DNA of 64,000 nt from assembly GCA_017650045.1 (NCBI GenBank), contig JAGCFP010000013.1, positions 1 to 64,000 on the forward strand, given 5' to 3'. The notes under the pieces were generated by a model. That model was given only the letters and a program-made list of their open reading frames with translations, searched no databases and was not told the origin of the DNA. Positions 55,139-64,000 of this stretch are shown here, one piece after another (the stretch's first letter is position 1; each line of letters opens with the position of its first letter). The DNA comes from Bacteroidaceae bacterium (GTDB taxonomy: Bacteria > Bacteroidota > Bacteroidia > Bacteroidales > Bacteroidaceae). Both the position numbers and the translations under genes were made by a program.

Positions 55139-55942
55139 ATGAAGACGATTCCTTTTACCAAGATGCACGGAATAGGTAATGACTATATTTATGTCAACAC
55201 CATGCTCTATGAGGTGCCCAATCCATCCGAGGCAGCTATCCGTTGGAGTGACCGCCACAAGGGTATTGGATCCGATGGGCTTGTGCTTATAGGAGGCAGT
55301 CCTCTGCCAGAGGCAGACTTCTCCATGCGCATCTTCAATGCCGACGGTAGTGAAGCGATGATGTGTGGCAATGCATCGAGGTGTATAGGAAAATATCTTT
55401 ATGAACGTGGTTTGACAGATAAAGAGGAAATCAAGTTACTCACTAGATCAGGGATAAAGACCCTAACGCTTCATACTAGTAATGGTATGGTGCATAGTGT
55501 CACTGTTGATATGCTTGAACCTGTGTTTAAGGATGAAACGCAATTTACGGGATCTTGTGGAATGATAAAGGGAACTTTCGTATCAATGGGTAATCCGCAT
55601 TATGTCATCTTTACAGATGATGTGAACCAAGTAGGAGAGAAAGGACGTGTATTAGAGTTTCATCCAGCCTTCCCACAACGCTGCAACATAGAGTTTGCCC
55701 GCATTGAGCCCAATGGGTCAATTCGTACCCGTGTCTGGGAACGAGGAAGTGGAATAACCATGGCCTGTGGAACAGGAGCCTGTGCAACTGCCGTTGCAGC
55801 CGCCTACACTGGTCGAGCCAATCGGCAATCGCAAATTGTGATGGATGGAGGATCGCTCCAGATAGAGTGGTGTCAATCTGATAATCATGTCTATATGACT
55901 GGTCCTGCAGAGTTTGTATTTGATGGTGAGATAGAATGTTAA
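55139..55942 (+). CDS. dapF: Diaminopimelate epimerase
   Basis: The 267-residue enzyme converts LL- to meso-diaminopimelate for peptidoglycan and lysine. The start [16 protein letters not shown] and the two catalytic cysteines, in [14 protein letters not shown] and [14 protein letters not shown], are intact. It begins 1 bp after gltD stops, so it is probably translated in tandem. Together with the next gene it forms the last steps of the aminotransferase variant of DAP synthesis. Confidence 0.96.
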   Translation: MKTIPFTKMHGIGNDYIYVNTMLYEVPNPSEAAIRWSDRHKGIGSDGLVLIGGSPLPEADFSMRIFNADGSEAMMCGNASRCIGKYLYERGLTDKEEIKLLTRSGIKTLTLHTSNGMVHSVTVDMLEPVFKDETQFTGSCGMIKGTFVSMGNPHYVIFTDDVNQVGEKGRVLEFHPAFPQRCNIEFARIEPNGSIRTRVWERGSGITMACGTGACATAVAAAYTGRANRQSQIVMDGGSLQIEWCQSDNHVYMTGPAEFVFDGEIEC

Positions 55943-55966
55943 GATAATATGTAGTCGTGTATAGTT

Positions 55967-57238
55967 ATGGCTTTAGTAAATGAACATTTTTTAAAGTTGC
56001 CAAACAACTATCTGTTTGCTGACATTGCCAAGAAGGTAAATGCGTTTAAGGTCATGCACCCCAAAGTGAATGTCATCTCCCTTGGTATAGGGGATGTGAC
56101 ACAACCTCTTTGTCCTGCTGTCATTGAAGCAATGCACAAAGCTACAGATGAGATGGCTACCACTCAGGGGTTTCATGGGTACGGCCCAGAACAGGGTTAC
56201 GACTTTTTGCGTGAGGCCATACTGAGGAACGATTTTTTGCCTCGTGGAATTCATCTGGATATGGATGAAATATTTATAAATGATGGTGCTAAGTCAGATA
56301 CAGGCAATATTCAAGAACTCATTCGTTGGGACAATTCCATTGGAGTGACAGATCCTATCTATCCCGTTTATATTGATTCTAATGTGATGATAGGGAGAGC
56401 AGGTACGATAGAGGACGGACGTTGGTCTAACGTTGTATATATGCCTTGTACGGCAGAAAATGGTTTTGTTCCAAGAATTCCAAGGGAACGACATGTAGAT
56501 GTTATCTACTTGTGTTATCCGAATAATCCTACAGGAACAGTCATCACCAAGCAGGAACTACGCAAGTGGGTGAGCTATGCACTTAAGAATGATACGCTTA
56601 TCTTCTACGATGCCGCCTATCAGGCTTATATCATGGATCCTGAAATTCCTCACAGCATCTATGAGATCCGAGGGGCAAGGAAATGTGCCATTGAGTTTCA
56701 TTCATACTCCAAGACTGCAGGATTTACGGGGGTACGCTGTGGCTACACCATTGTACCTAAGGAGCTGACTGCATCAACACTTAGTGGTGAACGTATTCCT
56801 CTTAATCCATTATGGAACCGCAGACAGTGTACGAAGTTTAATGGAACCAGCTATATCTCACAACGGGCAGCTGAGGCTATCTATACCCCAGAGGGCAAGC
56901 AACAAATACAGGCGACTATCGACTACTACATGCAGAATGCTCACCTGATGCTTGACACCTTACGTCGCTTAGGCTATGAGGTTTATGGTGGGGAGAATGC
57001 TCCTTATATCTGGTTGAAAACACCTTCAAGAGCTAAAAGACCAGAGCTGCATTCGACTACCCGAAGTGCTTCATGGCAATTCTTTGAGGAGTTGCTTTAT
57101 GGAGCCAATGTGGTATGTACGCCAGGTGTAGGCTTTGGACCTTCTGGTGAGGGTTACGTGCGTTTCACAGCCTTCGCCACTCATGAAAACACCCAGGAAG
57201 CATTACAAAGAATAGAAAAATGGACAATACAACAATAA
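55967..57238 (+). CDS. dapL: LL-diaminopimelate aminotransferase
   Basis: The 423-residue PLP enzyme makes LL-diaminopimelate from tetrahydrodipicolinate with glutamate as amino donor. It has the family start (LFADIAKKVNAFKVMHP), ISLGIGDVTQPL, CYPNNPTGTVI and the PLP lysine in FHSYSKTAGFTGVRCGYT. Length is close to the usual 410. Its need for glutamate gives a rationale for being placed between gltBD and glnN. It starts 24 bp after dapF and ends 20 bp before glnN. Confidence 0.95.
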   Translation: MALVNEHFLKLPNNYLFADIAKKVNAFKVMHPKVNVISLGIGDVTQPLCPAVIEAMHKATDEMATTQGFHGYGPEQGYDFLREAILRNDFLPRGIHLDMDEIFINDGAKSDTGNIQELIRWDNSIGVTDPIYPVYIDSNVMIGRAGTIEDGRWSNVVYMPCTAENGFVPRIPRERHVDVIYLCYPNNPTGTVITKQELRKWVSYALKNDTLIFYDAAYQAYIMDPEIPHSIYEIRGARKCAIEFHSYSKTAGFTGVRCGYTIVPKELTASTLSGERIPLNPLWNRRQCTKFNGTSYISQRAAEAIYTPEGKQQIQATIDYYMQNAHLMLDTLRRLGYEVYGGENAPYIWLKTPSRAKRPELHSTTRSASWQFFEELLYGANVVCTPGVGFGPSGEGYVRFTAFATHENTQEALQRIEKWTIQQ

Positions 57239-57258
57239 ACAGTAATCAATAATCAATT

Positions 57259-59475
57259 ATGGAAGTGTTAAGATTTCAAGTTGTCGGTGAGGCATTCAAG
57301 AAGAAGCCTCTCGACGTAAAGGCACCTAGTGAAAGACCTGCGGAGTATTTCGGCAAACTGGTCTTCAATCGTGAGAAGATGTACAAATATCTTCCAAAAG
57401 ATGTCTATGAGAAGATGATAGACGTGATGGATAATGGGGCACAGCTCGACCTTGCTGTGGCTGATATGGTGGCCAAAGGTATGAAGCAATGGGCTACAGA
57501 AAATGGCGTAACTCACTATACTCACTGGTTCCAACCGTTAACTGAGGGTACTGCAGAAAAGCATGACTCATTTATCGTGCACGATGGCAAGGGAGGTATG
57601 GTGGAAGAATTTAGTGGTAAATTGCTTGTTCAGCAAGAACCTGATGCTTCATCGTTCCCTTCAGGTGGCATTCGTTCTACTTTTGAAGCACGTGGCTATT
57701 CAGCATGGGATCCCACTTCACCTGTCTTTATCATCGATGATACTTTGTGTATTCCTACTGTATTTATCTCTTACAGTGGAGAGGCACTTGACTATAAGGC
57801 ACCATTGCTGCGTGCGCTTCATGCCGTCAATGTCGCTGCTACAGAGGTGTGCCACTACTTTGACCCAAGTGTGAAAAAGGTAACGTCAAATCTTGGTTGG
57901 GAGCAGGAATATTTCTTGGTGGATGAGGGCTTATATGCTGCCCGTCCTGATCTTCTGTTGACTGGACGTACCTTGATGGGACACGATTCTGCCAAGAATC
58001 AGCAGATGGACGATCACTACTTTGGAAGCATTCCAGAGCGTGTGGCAGCCTTTATGAGAGAGTTGGAAATCGTTGCCCTTGAATTAGGAATCCCTTGCAA
58101 GACTCGTCACAACGAGGTAGCACCTAACCAGTTTGAGCTGGCTCCTATTTTCGAGGATACCAACTTGGCGGTTGACCATAACATGCTGTTGATGTCTGTA
58201 ATGAAACGTGTGGCCCGCAAACATGGTTTCCGTGTGTTGCTGCACGAAAAGCCCTTTGCAGGTATTAATGGTAGTGGTAAGCACAACAACTGGTCATTAA
58301 GTACAGACAATGGTGTGCTGCTTCATGCTCCAGGAAAGACACCAGAGCAGAACCTGCGCTTTGCGACATTCATTGTAGAGACCTTGATGGGTGTATATCG
58401 CCATAATGGTCTGCTGAAAGCCAGCATCATGTCTGCCACCAATGCCCATCGCTTAGGTGCCAATGAAGCACCTCCTGCTATCATCTCTTCTTTCTTAGGC
58501 AAGCAGGTTTCAGAGTTGTTGGATCATATTGAGAAGGCCGATCGTGAAGATATCCTCTCGATGAACGGCAAACAGGGTATGAAGATGGACATTCCTGAGA
58601 TTCCAGAGATTCTTATTGACAATACCGACCGTAACCGCACATCGCCGTTTGCTTTCACGGGCAATCGTTTTGAATTCCGTGCTGTGGGATCAGAAGCCAA
58701 CTGTGCCAGTGCTATGATTACGCTGAATGCAGCTGTAGCAGAAGCCCTTGTCAATTTCAAGAAACGTGTGGATGCGCGTATTGCAGAAACTGCTGATAAG
58801 TTTAAAGGGACAGAGCATAATGCAACCTTCCATGCCATCATTGATGTCCTGCGTGAAGACATCCAGACTTGCAAACCTATTCGTTTCGATGGTAATGGCT
58901 ATAGTGATGAATGGGTTGTGGAAGCTGCTAAACGTGGGCTTGATGTAGAGAAGTCATGCCCAATCATCTTCGAGCGTTATCTTGATCCTGAGAGTGTCCA
59001 GCTGTTTGAGAGCCTTGGTGTAATGACAAAGAAAGAGTTAGAGGCGCGCAACGAGGTCAAGTGGGAGACTTACACCAAGAAAATACAGATAGAGGCTCGT
59101 GTGTTAGGCGATCTTTCGATGAATCACATCATTCCTGTGGCTACTCGCTATCAGAGTGCCTTGTTGAAGAATGTTGAGAACATGGCTTCTGCCTTCCCAT
59201 TTGAAAAGGCCAAGAAACTATCTGCTCGCAATCTTAAACTCATAGAAGAGATAGCAGAACGCACCTCAACCATTGAAAGTCAGGTAGAAGAATTGGTTAA
59301 TGCTCGCAAAAAAGCCAACAAGATAGAAGATGAGCACAAGAAGGCCATCGCTTATCATGATTTAGTAGAGCCTAAGCTCGATGACATCCGCTACCAGATT
59401 GATAAGTTGGAACTCCTTGTAGATGATAGCCTTTGGCCACTACCAAAATATAGAGAGTTATTGTTTATCAGATAG
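57259..59475 (+). CDS. glnN: Glutamine synthetase type III
   Basis: The 738-residue enzyme makes glutamine from glutamate, ammonium and ATP. It is the long GSIII type that is characteristic of Bacteroidales. Recognisable segments are THWFQPLTEGTAEKHDSF, the long GSIII-specific N-terminal part, KTRHNEVAPNQFELAPIFED, GINGSGKHNNWSLSTD and NRTSPFAFTGNRFEFRAVGS. The length agrees with the family (about 730). It is the last gene of the operon and is followed by a hairpin at 59510. No separate type I glutamine synthetase is in the window. Confidence 0.97.
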   Translation: MEVLRFQVVGEAFKKKPLDVKAPSERPAEYFGKLVFNREKMYKYLPKDVYEKMIDVMDNGAQLDLAVADMVAKGMKQWATENGVTHYTHWFQPLTEGTAEKHDSFIVHDGKGGMVEEFSGKLLVQQEPDASSFPSGGIRSTFEARGYSAWDPTSPVFIIDDTLCIPTVFISYSGEALDYKAPLLRALHAVNVAATEVCHYFDPSVKKVTSNLGWEQEYFLVDEGLYAARPDLLLTGRTLMGHDSAKNQQMDDHYFGSIPERVAAFMRELEIVALELGIPCKTRHNEVAPNQFELAPIFEDTNLAVDHNMLLMSVMKRVARKHGFRVLLHEKPFAGINGSGKHNNWSLSTDNGVLLHAPGKTPEQNLRFATFIVETLMGVYRHNGLLKASIMSATNAHRLGANEAPPAIISSFLGKQVSELLDHIEKADREDILSMNGKQGMKMDIPEIPEILIDNTDRNRTSPFAFTGNRFEFRAVGSEANCASAMITLNAAVAEALVNFKKRVDARIAETADKFKGTEHNATFHAIIDVLREDIQTCKPIRFDGNGYSDEWVVEAAKRGLDVEKSCPIIFERYLDPESVQLFESLGVMTKKELEARNEVKWETYTKKIQIEARVLGDLSMNHIIPVATRYQSALLKNVENMASAFPFEKAKKLSARNLKLIEEIAERTSTIESQVEELVNARKKANKIEDEHKKAIAYHDLVEPKLDDIRYQIDKLELLVDDSLWPLPKYRELLFIR

Positions 59476-59509
59476 ACAAGTATCTCATTTTGGTTGTTTT
59501 TAATCCGGT

Positions 59510-59541
59510 GGGGGCTCGATGCTGTGACAGCTTTGAGCCCC
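59510..59541 (+). terminator. Probable terminator of the gltB-glnN operon
   Basis: GGGGCTC pairs with GAGCCCC, with an inner TGCTGT/ACAGC stem. The following CTTATATTATTT is only moderately T-rich. Confidence 0.7.
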
Positions 59542-59588
59542 TTATATTATTTGGAAAAAGAAGTTGCACCAAAAAGTAGGTCGTGCAC

Positions 59589-59618
59589 TTGTAAATCTAC
59601 ACATTATGCTTACCTTTG
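59589..59618 (+). promoter_or_regulatory. Predicted guaA promoter
   Basis: TTG (59589-59591), exactly 19 bp, TACCTTTG (59611-59618), a full match. The first ATG is only 13 bp downstream of the -7 element. Confidence 0.75.
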
Positions 59619-59630
59619 CATCAATTATCT

Positions 59631-61184
59631 ATGAGCCTTATGCAACAGAAAATTATCATTTTAGATTTTGGTTCTCAAACCACCCAACTCATCGGACGCC
59701 GTGTGCGCGAGACGAACACTTTTTGTGAGATATTACCTTATAACAAGTTCCCTAAGGATGATCCTGACGTGATAGGAGTCATCCTCAGTGGGTCTCCTTA
59801 TTCTGTCTATGACCAGAAAGCGTTTAAGGTGGAGCTTTCGCAGTTCATGGGTCGCTATCCTGTGCTCGGCATCTGCTATGGGGCACAGTTCATGGCTTAC
59901 ATGGGCGGAGGAAAGGTGGAGCCTGCTGGCAGTCGTGAGTATGGAAGAGCACATCTGCGTCAGTTTGAAAAGGAGAATCCGCTGTTCATGGGCTTTGAAC
60001 CTGATTCACAGGTGTGGATGAGTCATGGAGATACCATTACCAAGTTGCCTCGTCGTTGTCGCAAGATAGCCTCGACGGATGATGTGGAGTTTGCTGCTTA
60101 CGCCAGTGAGGAGGTACCTATGTGGGCCGTCCAGTTCCATCCAGAGGTGTTTCATAGCACACAGGGGTTCCAACTTCTGAAGAACTTCGTTGTGGATATC
60201 TGTGGTAGTCGTCAGGAATGGAGTCCTGCCAGCTTTGTGGAAACCACAGTGCAGGAGTTGAAAGAGCAATTGGGAAACGACAAGGTGATTCTGGGCCTGA
60301 GTGGAGGTGTGGATAGTAGCGTATGCGCCGTCTTACTGAATCGGGCCATTGGAAAGAACCTGACGTGTATCTTCGTGGATCATGGCATGTTGAGAAAAGA
60401 TGAGTTCCGCAAGGTGATGGAGGCTTATCAAGGATTGGGACTGAATGTGATAGGTGTGGATGCCAGTGCCAAATTCTTCAGCGATCTGGCAGGGGTGACA
60501 GAGCCTGAGCAGAAGCGCAAGATTATCGGACGCGACTTTGTGGAGGTGTTCAATGCTGAGGCAAAGAAGATCACAGATGCCAAGTGGCTGGCACAGGGTA
60601 CCATCTATCCTGACCGCATTGAAAGTCTGAGCATTACAGGCATGGTGATTAAGAGTCACCATAACGTAGGTGGTCTGCCCAAAGAGATGCAACTGCAGCT
60701 TTGTGAGCCGCTGAAGTGGCTGTTTAAGGATGAAGTGCGTAGAGTAGGGCACCAGTTGGAGATGCCCGAACGACTTATCAAGCGTCATCCGTTCCCAGGC
60801 CCTGGGTTGTCTGTGCGTATCTTAGGCGACATCACGCCAGAGAAGGTACGCATGCTGCAAGAAGCTGACGATATCTTTATCGAGGGATTGCACCAATGGA
60901 AGGATGCTGATGGCGTGGAACTCTATGATAAGGTTTGGCAGGCTGGGGCAGTATTGCTTTCTGCTGTCAAGAGCGTGGGTGTGATGGGCGATGAGCGTAC
61001 CTATGAGCACCCAGTGGCATTGAGGGCAGTGACCAGTGTGGATGCCATGACTGCCGACTGGGCACATCTGCCTTATGAGTTCTTGGCCCGTGTGAGCAAT
61101 GATATTATTAATAAGGTAAAGGGCGTAAACCGCGTTTGCTACGACATCTCGTCCAAGCCACCATCGACTATTGAGTGGGAGTGA
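59631..61184 (+). CDS. guaA: GMP synthase (glutamine-hydrolysing)
   Basis: The protein (517 residues from 59631) converts XMP to GMP with glutamine and ATP. The class I amidotransferase half has [20 protein letters not shown] and [18 protein letters not shown] (nucleophile Cys). The synthetase half has the PP-loop [20 protein letters not shown] and the conserved end [13 protein letters not shown] longer frame that starts with TTG at 59616 was rejected because that codon is part of the -7 element. The ATG at 59640 ([10 protein letters not shown]) is an equally likely start and leaves a less extreme leader. Confidence 0.96.
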   Translation: MSLMQQKIIILDFGSQTTQLIGRRVRETNTFCEILPYNKFPKDDPDVIGVILSGSPYSVYDQKAFKVELSQFMGRYPVLGICYGAQFMAYMGGGKVEPAGSREYGRAHLRQFEKENPLFMGFEPDSQVWMSHGDTITKLPRRCRKIASTDDVEFAAYASEEVPMWAVQFHPEVFHSTQGFQLLKNFVVDICGSRQEWSPASFVETTVQELKEQLGNDKVILGLSGGVDSSVCAVLLNRAIGKNLTCIFVDHGMLRKDEFRKVMEAYQGLGLNVIGVDASAKFFSDLAGVTEPEQKRKIIGRDFVEVFNAEAKKITDAKWLAQGTIYPDRIESLSITGMVIKSHHNVGGLPKEMQLQLCEPLKWLFKDEVRRVGHQLEMPERLIKRHPFPGPGLSVRILGDITPEKVRMLQEADDIFIEGLHQWKDADGVELYDKVWQAGAVLLSAVKSVGVMGDERTYEHPVALRAVTSVDAMTADWAHLPYEFLARVSNDIINKVKGVNRVCYDISSKPPSTIEWE

Positions 61185-61296
61185 AGCCAACTTCGAGAGT
61201 TATCGTGCCAGATATGGCAAAAAGAAATGGTCGCCTGAACTCTGGTTAAAGTTCAAGCGACGCTGTGAGAGGATGAACGATGTGTTCCTGACCTAA
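61171..61296 (+). other. Possible gene remnant between guaA and pepP
   Basis: A 41-codon frame, from TTG at 61171, overlaps the end of guaA. It reads NFESYRARYGKKKWSPELWL and then KFKRRCERMNDVFLT before a TAA. The composition looks like the C-terminal tail of a real protein, but I do not recognise it. A hairpin (61230-61261, stem GTCGC-c-TGAACT with AGTTCA-a-GCGAC) lies in the same stretch and could be a terminator for the convergent genes. Confidence 0.3.
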
Positions 61297-63080
61297 ATGG
61301 CACTCGTGGCCTGTGCCAACCAGTAGCGCTCCTCGAAGTTGAGGTCGGGCGAAAGGGCATCATACACCTGCTGGTGGTAGGCGTTGAGCCATGCCACTTC
61401 CTCATTGGTAAGCATCTCGCGGAGGATAGGACGCTTGTCGATAGGGCAGAGGGTAAGGGTCTCGAATTTCAGGTATGACCCAAACATGCCTTCGCCTGCT
61501 GGGACGGTCAGCACCAGGTTCTCTGTGCGGATGCCGTGACTGTCGGCTTTGTAGATTCCAGGTTCATTGCTGGTCACCATACCCACTTCGAGGGGAACGG
61601 GATTCTCTTGCATGCGGATGCTCTGCGGACCCTCATGTACGTTGAGGTAATGTCCCACACCGTGCCCAGTGCCATGCAGGTAGTTCAGACGGCGTTGCCA
61701 GAGAGGCAGACGAGCCAGTACATCGAGTTGGGCACCACGGGTTCCCTTTGGGAAGACAGCCATGGCCAGGTCGATGTGTCCTTTCAGGATCAGGGTATAG
61801 TCTTCTTTTTCTTCCTGAGTAAGTGGGCCTAAAGCAACGGTGCGTGTAATGTCGGTGGTACCATCGAGATACTGGGCACCTGAGTCCAGAAGTAGGAATC
61901 CACGAGGTTTTAGTGGAACATCGGTCTCTGGGGTGGCTTCATAGTGTACGATGGCAGCATGAGGGCCGTAACCAGCGATGGTGTCGAAGCTCTCGCCAAT
62001 GTAAAGCGGCTGGGCAGCACGCAGTTCGTGCAGTTTGCGGTCCACGCTGATTTCAGTTTCTTTCCCTTTGGGCACGGCTTTTTCCAACCACATGAAGAAC
62101 TTCACCAGGGCTACACCATCACGCTGCATGGCATGACGGATGCCAGCTATCTCAACGTCATTGCGTATAGCCTTCATAGCAGCGATGGGAGAGGTGCCTG
62201 AGTGTATGTGGCAGTGGGCATCGAAAAACGTGAATACCTGTATGTTGGTTTTTGAGTCGCTTATTAACAGGTGTTGCTCCTTTATTTGGGCAGCAAAAGT
62301 TTGGATGTCAGCGTAGTCATGCCATGTCACCCCAGCTTCTTGGAGGTGAGCCTGCACTTCAGGCGTTACCTTCTGTGGATGGAGGAAGAGGTGGGCATCA
62401 CTCTGGCTGATGAATAAATAGCTGATGATTACAGGATTACAATGCACGTCTGTACCTCTCAGATTGAGTGTCCAGGCGATCTCATCGAGGGCTGAGACCA
62501 GCAATGCATCCATGCCTTGTGCGCTTAACACCTTCCTTATGTCACTGAGTTTGGTCTTTGCATCCTTGCCTGCATAGGCTGTGGGATAAACCAACGCGGG
62601 AGCAGAAGGAAGGGCAGGACGGTCTGTCCAGATGGTATCCATAGGATCACTAAGGAAATCAACGTCCATCTTGGCCTTATCCTTGAATAGGGTGATGAGT
62701 CGTTTGGCTTCAGCGGTGGAGAATACATAACCATCGAACCCCACTGTATCACCTGGCTGCAACTTCTCCATCAGCCAGTCTTCTATGCTGGGAGTCTCGG
62801 GCAGTCCATCTTTCATCAACTGTATGTCTGTGCCACGGAGTTGCTCTGCTGCTTGCAGGAAGTAGCGTGAGTCGGTCCAAAGGGCCGCCTCATTCAGGGT
62901 GACAACCACCGTTCCAGCAGACCCCGTAAATCCAGAAATCCACTCGCGGCTCTGCCAATGTGGAGCCACATACTCGCTCAGGTGTGGGTCGGTACTCGGA
63001 ATGATGAAGGCGTTCATTCGCTTGTCATTCATATAACTGCGCAAGGCGGTTATGCGTGCTTTAATGGTATGATTTTCCAT
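61293..63080 (-). CDS. pepP: Xaa-Pro aminopeptidase, M24B family
   Basis: The 595-residue protein removes N-terminal residues that precede proline. It has the two creatinase-like N-terminal domains (RITALRSYMNDKRMNAFIIP and the following ones) and a C-terminal pita-bread M24 domain. The metal ligands are visible in LLDSGAQYLDGTTDITRT, LNYLHGTGHGVGHYLNVHEG, SNEPGIYKAD and GIRTENLVL. The length fits the three-domain eukaryote-like APP1 type rather than the shorter E. coli PepP. A signal peptide is absent. A -7 element lies at 63125-63132. Confidence 0.95.
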   Translation of the reverse strand: MENHTIKARITALRSYMNDKRMNAFIIPSTDPHLSEYVAPHWQSREWISGFTGSAGTVVVTLNEAALWTDSRYFLQAAEQLRGTDIQLMKDGLPETPSIEDWLMEKLQPGDTVGFDGYVFSTAEAKRLITLFKDKAKMDVDFLSDPMDTIWTDRPALPSAPALVYPTAYAGKDAKTKLSDIRKVLSAQGMDALLVSALDEIAWTLNLRGTDVHCNPVIISYLFISQSDAHLFLHPQKVTPEVQAHLQEAGVTWHDYADIQTFAAQIKEQHLLISDSKTNIQVFTFFDAHCHIHSGTSPIAAMKAIRNDVEIAGIRHAMQRDGVALVKFFMWLEKAVPKGKETEISVDRKLHELRAAQPLYIGESFDTIAGYGPHAAIVHYEATPETDVPLKPRGFLLLDSGAQYLDGTTDITRTVALGPLTQEEKEDYTLILKGHIDLAMAVFPKGTRGAQLDVLARLPLWQRRLNYLHGTGHGVGHYLNVHEGPQSIRMQENPVPLEVGMVTSNEPGIYKADSHGIRTENLVLTVPAGEGMFGSYLKFETLTLCPIDKRPILREMLTNEEVAWLNAYHQQVYDALSPDLNFEERYWLAQATSAI

Positions 63081-63124
63081 ATATTATTATATAAGGTGTA
63101 ACGGTAAATACGGTTATTTACAAG

Positions 63125-63132
63125 CAAAGATA
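63125..63132 (-). promoter_or_regulatory. Predicted -7 element of pepP
   Basis: Leftward TATCTTTG, exact TAnnTTTG, 45 bp before the start at 63080. Confidence 0.5.
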
Positions 63133-63152
63133 CTAAAAAACCACAAAAATCT

Positions 63153-63183
63153 TTTGGGAAATGACAAAGTATGTGTAATTTTG
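63153..63183 (+). promoter_or_regulatory. Predicted rpsU promoter
   Basis: TTTG (63153-63156), exactly 19 bp, TAATTTTG (63176-63183). This is one of the best -33/-7 matches in the window. Confidence 0.8.
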
Positions 63184-63236
63184 CCGTTCAAAACCGATTT
63201 TTTAATTATTAACTAACTTATTTATTAACAAAACAA

Positions 63237-63428
63237 ATGATTATTGTACCTGTAAAAGAAGGCGAGAACATTGAGAAAGCTCTCAAGAAGTTCAAGAGAA
63301 AATTTGAGAAAACTGGTGTTGTTAAAGAGCTTAGAAGACGTCAGCAATTTGACAAGCCATCTGTACTGAAGAGACTTCAGAAAGAACATGCAGTGTATAT
63401 CCAGCAGCTGCAGCAGATAGAAGAATAA
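63237..63428 (+). CDS. rpsU: 30S ribosomal protein S21
   Basis: The 63-residue basic protein begins MIIVPVKEGENIEKALKKFK and carries the S21 core FEKTGVVKELRRRQQFDKPS. It belongs to the platform of the small subunit near the anti-Shine-Dalgarno region. In Bacteroidetes this region is often hidden, in agreement with the absence of SD sites in this window. It has a strong promoter and is followed 74 bp later by a xerC-like gene, a common order in this phylum. Confidence 0.97.
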   Translation: MIIVPVKEGENIEKALKKFKRKFEKTGVVKELRRRQQFDKPSVLKRLQKEHAVYIQQLQQIEE

Positions 63429-63502
63429 TAAATATTTGGTTCTTTCCTTGAATTATTGAATTCTTTTTCCTAAATTCGTTGCAGAAATTTGAATGTAACG
63501 AA

Positions 63503-64000
63503 ATGTTGTTGACAGAATCCTTTCTGGAATATCTGAGATATGAACGGAATTATTCCGAACTGACGGTGGTGAGCTATAGCACCGATTTGCGTGAGTTTGA
63601 TGAGTTCCTGACAAGAGAATGCCAGAGAGAGGTAAGTGCAAAAGAGGTTGATGCCTCCCTGATCCGTGAATGGATGATGTCCTTGATGGAGAAAGGGGTG
63701 AAGGAGACCTCGGTAAACCGAAAACTCAGCGCACTGCGGTCGTTCTATAAGTACTTGCTGAAAAAAGGAGAGGTGACGGTGGATCCTACACGGAAGGTAA
63801 ATGGTCCGAAGAAGAAAAAACCACTGCCGGTATTCCTGAAAGAAAGCGAGATGGATAAGCTGCTGGACGAGGTAGATTTCGGGGATGACTTTGAAGGATG
63901 CAGGGATCACATGATCTTGCAGATGTTCTATGAGACGGGCATGCGACGTGCTGAACTGGTAGGACTGAATGACAAGGACGTGGATTTCTCCGGAAAAGTG
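63503..64000 (+). CDS. Tyrosine recombinase, XerC-like, N-terminal 166 residues (cut by window edge)
   Basis: The frame starts at ATG 63503 (MLLTESFLEYLRYERNYSEL) and is open to the window end. The N-terminal core-binding (SAM-like) domain contains VSYSTDLREFDEFL and VNRKLSALRSFYKYLLKKGE. The catalytic domain begins with YETGMRRAELVGL, which holds the first catalytic arginine. The position next to rpsU, without att sites or phage genes, suggests a housekeeping XerC/D-type recombinase rather than an integrase. Confidence 0.9.
   Translation, partial: MLLTESFLEYLRYERNYSELTVVSYSTDLREFDEFLTRECQREVSAKEVDASLIREWMMSLMEKGVKETSVNRKLSALRSFYKYLLKKGEVTVDPTRKVNGPKKKKPLPVFLKESEMDKLLDEVDFGDDFEGCRDHMILQMFYETGMRRAELVGLNDKDVDFSGKV

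Noticed and set aside
63503..64000. Integrase of a mobile element
   Set aside because: The gene follows rpsU directly with no att site, tRNA target or phage/plasmid genes; a housekeeping XerC-like role is more likely.
1..64000. rRNA operons, insertion sequences, prophage
   Set aside because: No rRNA-like sequence, transposase or phage structural gene was recognised anywhere in the window.

Overview
The window looks like a chromosomal segment of a Prevotella/Segatella-type member of the Bacteroidales. The evidence is the protein families (glutamine synthetase III, LL-diaminopimelate aminotransferase, DUF2795, FimB/Mfa2-like lipoproteins, Bacteroidetes-type lipoprotein signals), the almost complete lack of Shine-Dalgarno sites, and many copies of the Bacteroidetes promoter signature (-33 TTG, about 19 bp, -7 TAnnTTTG) at sensible distances from starts. 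I saw no rRNA, CRISPR array, insertion sequence or prophage. The genus is an inference from recognition, not from a database search.

Layout. 1-6.2 kb: the start of an FKBP-type prolyl isomerase, a zinc-cysteine-less CobB-like sirtuin, then a leftward surface-polysaccharide locus (three glycosyltransferases and a Wzx-type flippase) split by a repeat-rich gap. 6.2-16 kb: metG, two tandem secreted type-B carboxylesterases, two tandem FimB/Mfa2-like lipoproteins, rnhB, an unrecognised lipoprotein, a repeat-rich gap and tRNA-Ser(CGA). 16-24 kb: an outer-membrane barrel protein overlapping priA (which has no ATG start), then a very highly codon-biased 1119-residue surface lipoprotein behind a long leader, two small lipoproteins and a DUF2795 gene. 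24-34.9 kb: a leftward set (PgpH-like HD phosphohydrolase, degenerate methyltransferase-like protein, cobalamin adenosyltransferase) facing away from gltX-waaA-putA, then a gamma-carbonic-anhydrase-like protein and a DNPH1-like nucleotide hydrolase.

34.9-59.5 kb is a nitrogen-assimilation island. Leftward from 49 kb: amt2, glnK-amt1-TorF-like porin, then pyrG, a frameshifted purF-like gene, carA, a half-length carB, glmS and asnB. Rightward: gltB-gltD-dapF-dapL-glnN. Ammonium enters through Amt, is fixed by GSIII and GOGAT, and the glutamine is spent by a run of glutamine amidotransferases encoded side by side. guaA, another amidotransferase, follows, then pepP, rpsU and a xerC-like recombinase cut by the window end.

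The points most worth checking are: the carB gene that stops exactly at the domain boundary after its first half; the one-base frameshift in the purF-like gene; the short tandem or inverted repeat arrays at 4.2-4.64, 15.7 and 47.5 kb; a perfect palindrome at the predicted glnK transcription start; the missing ATG of priA; and the large, apparently very abundant surface lipoprotein. I did not find a convincing entirely new multi-gene system.
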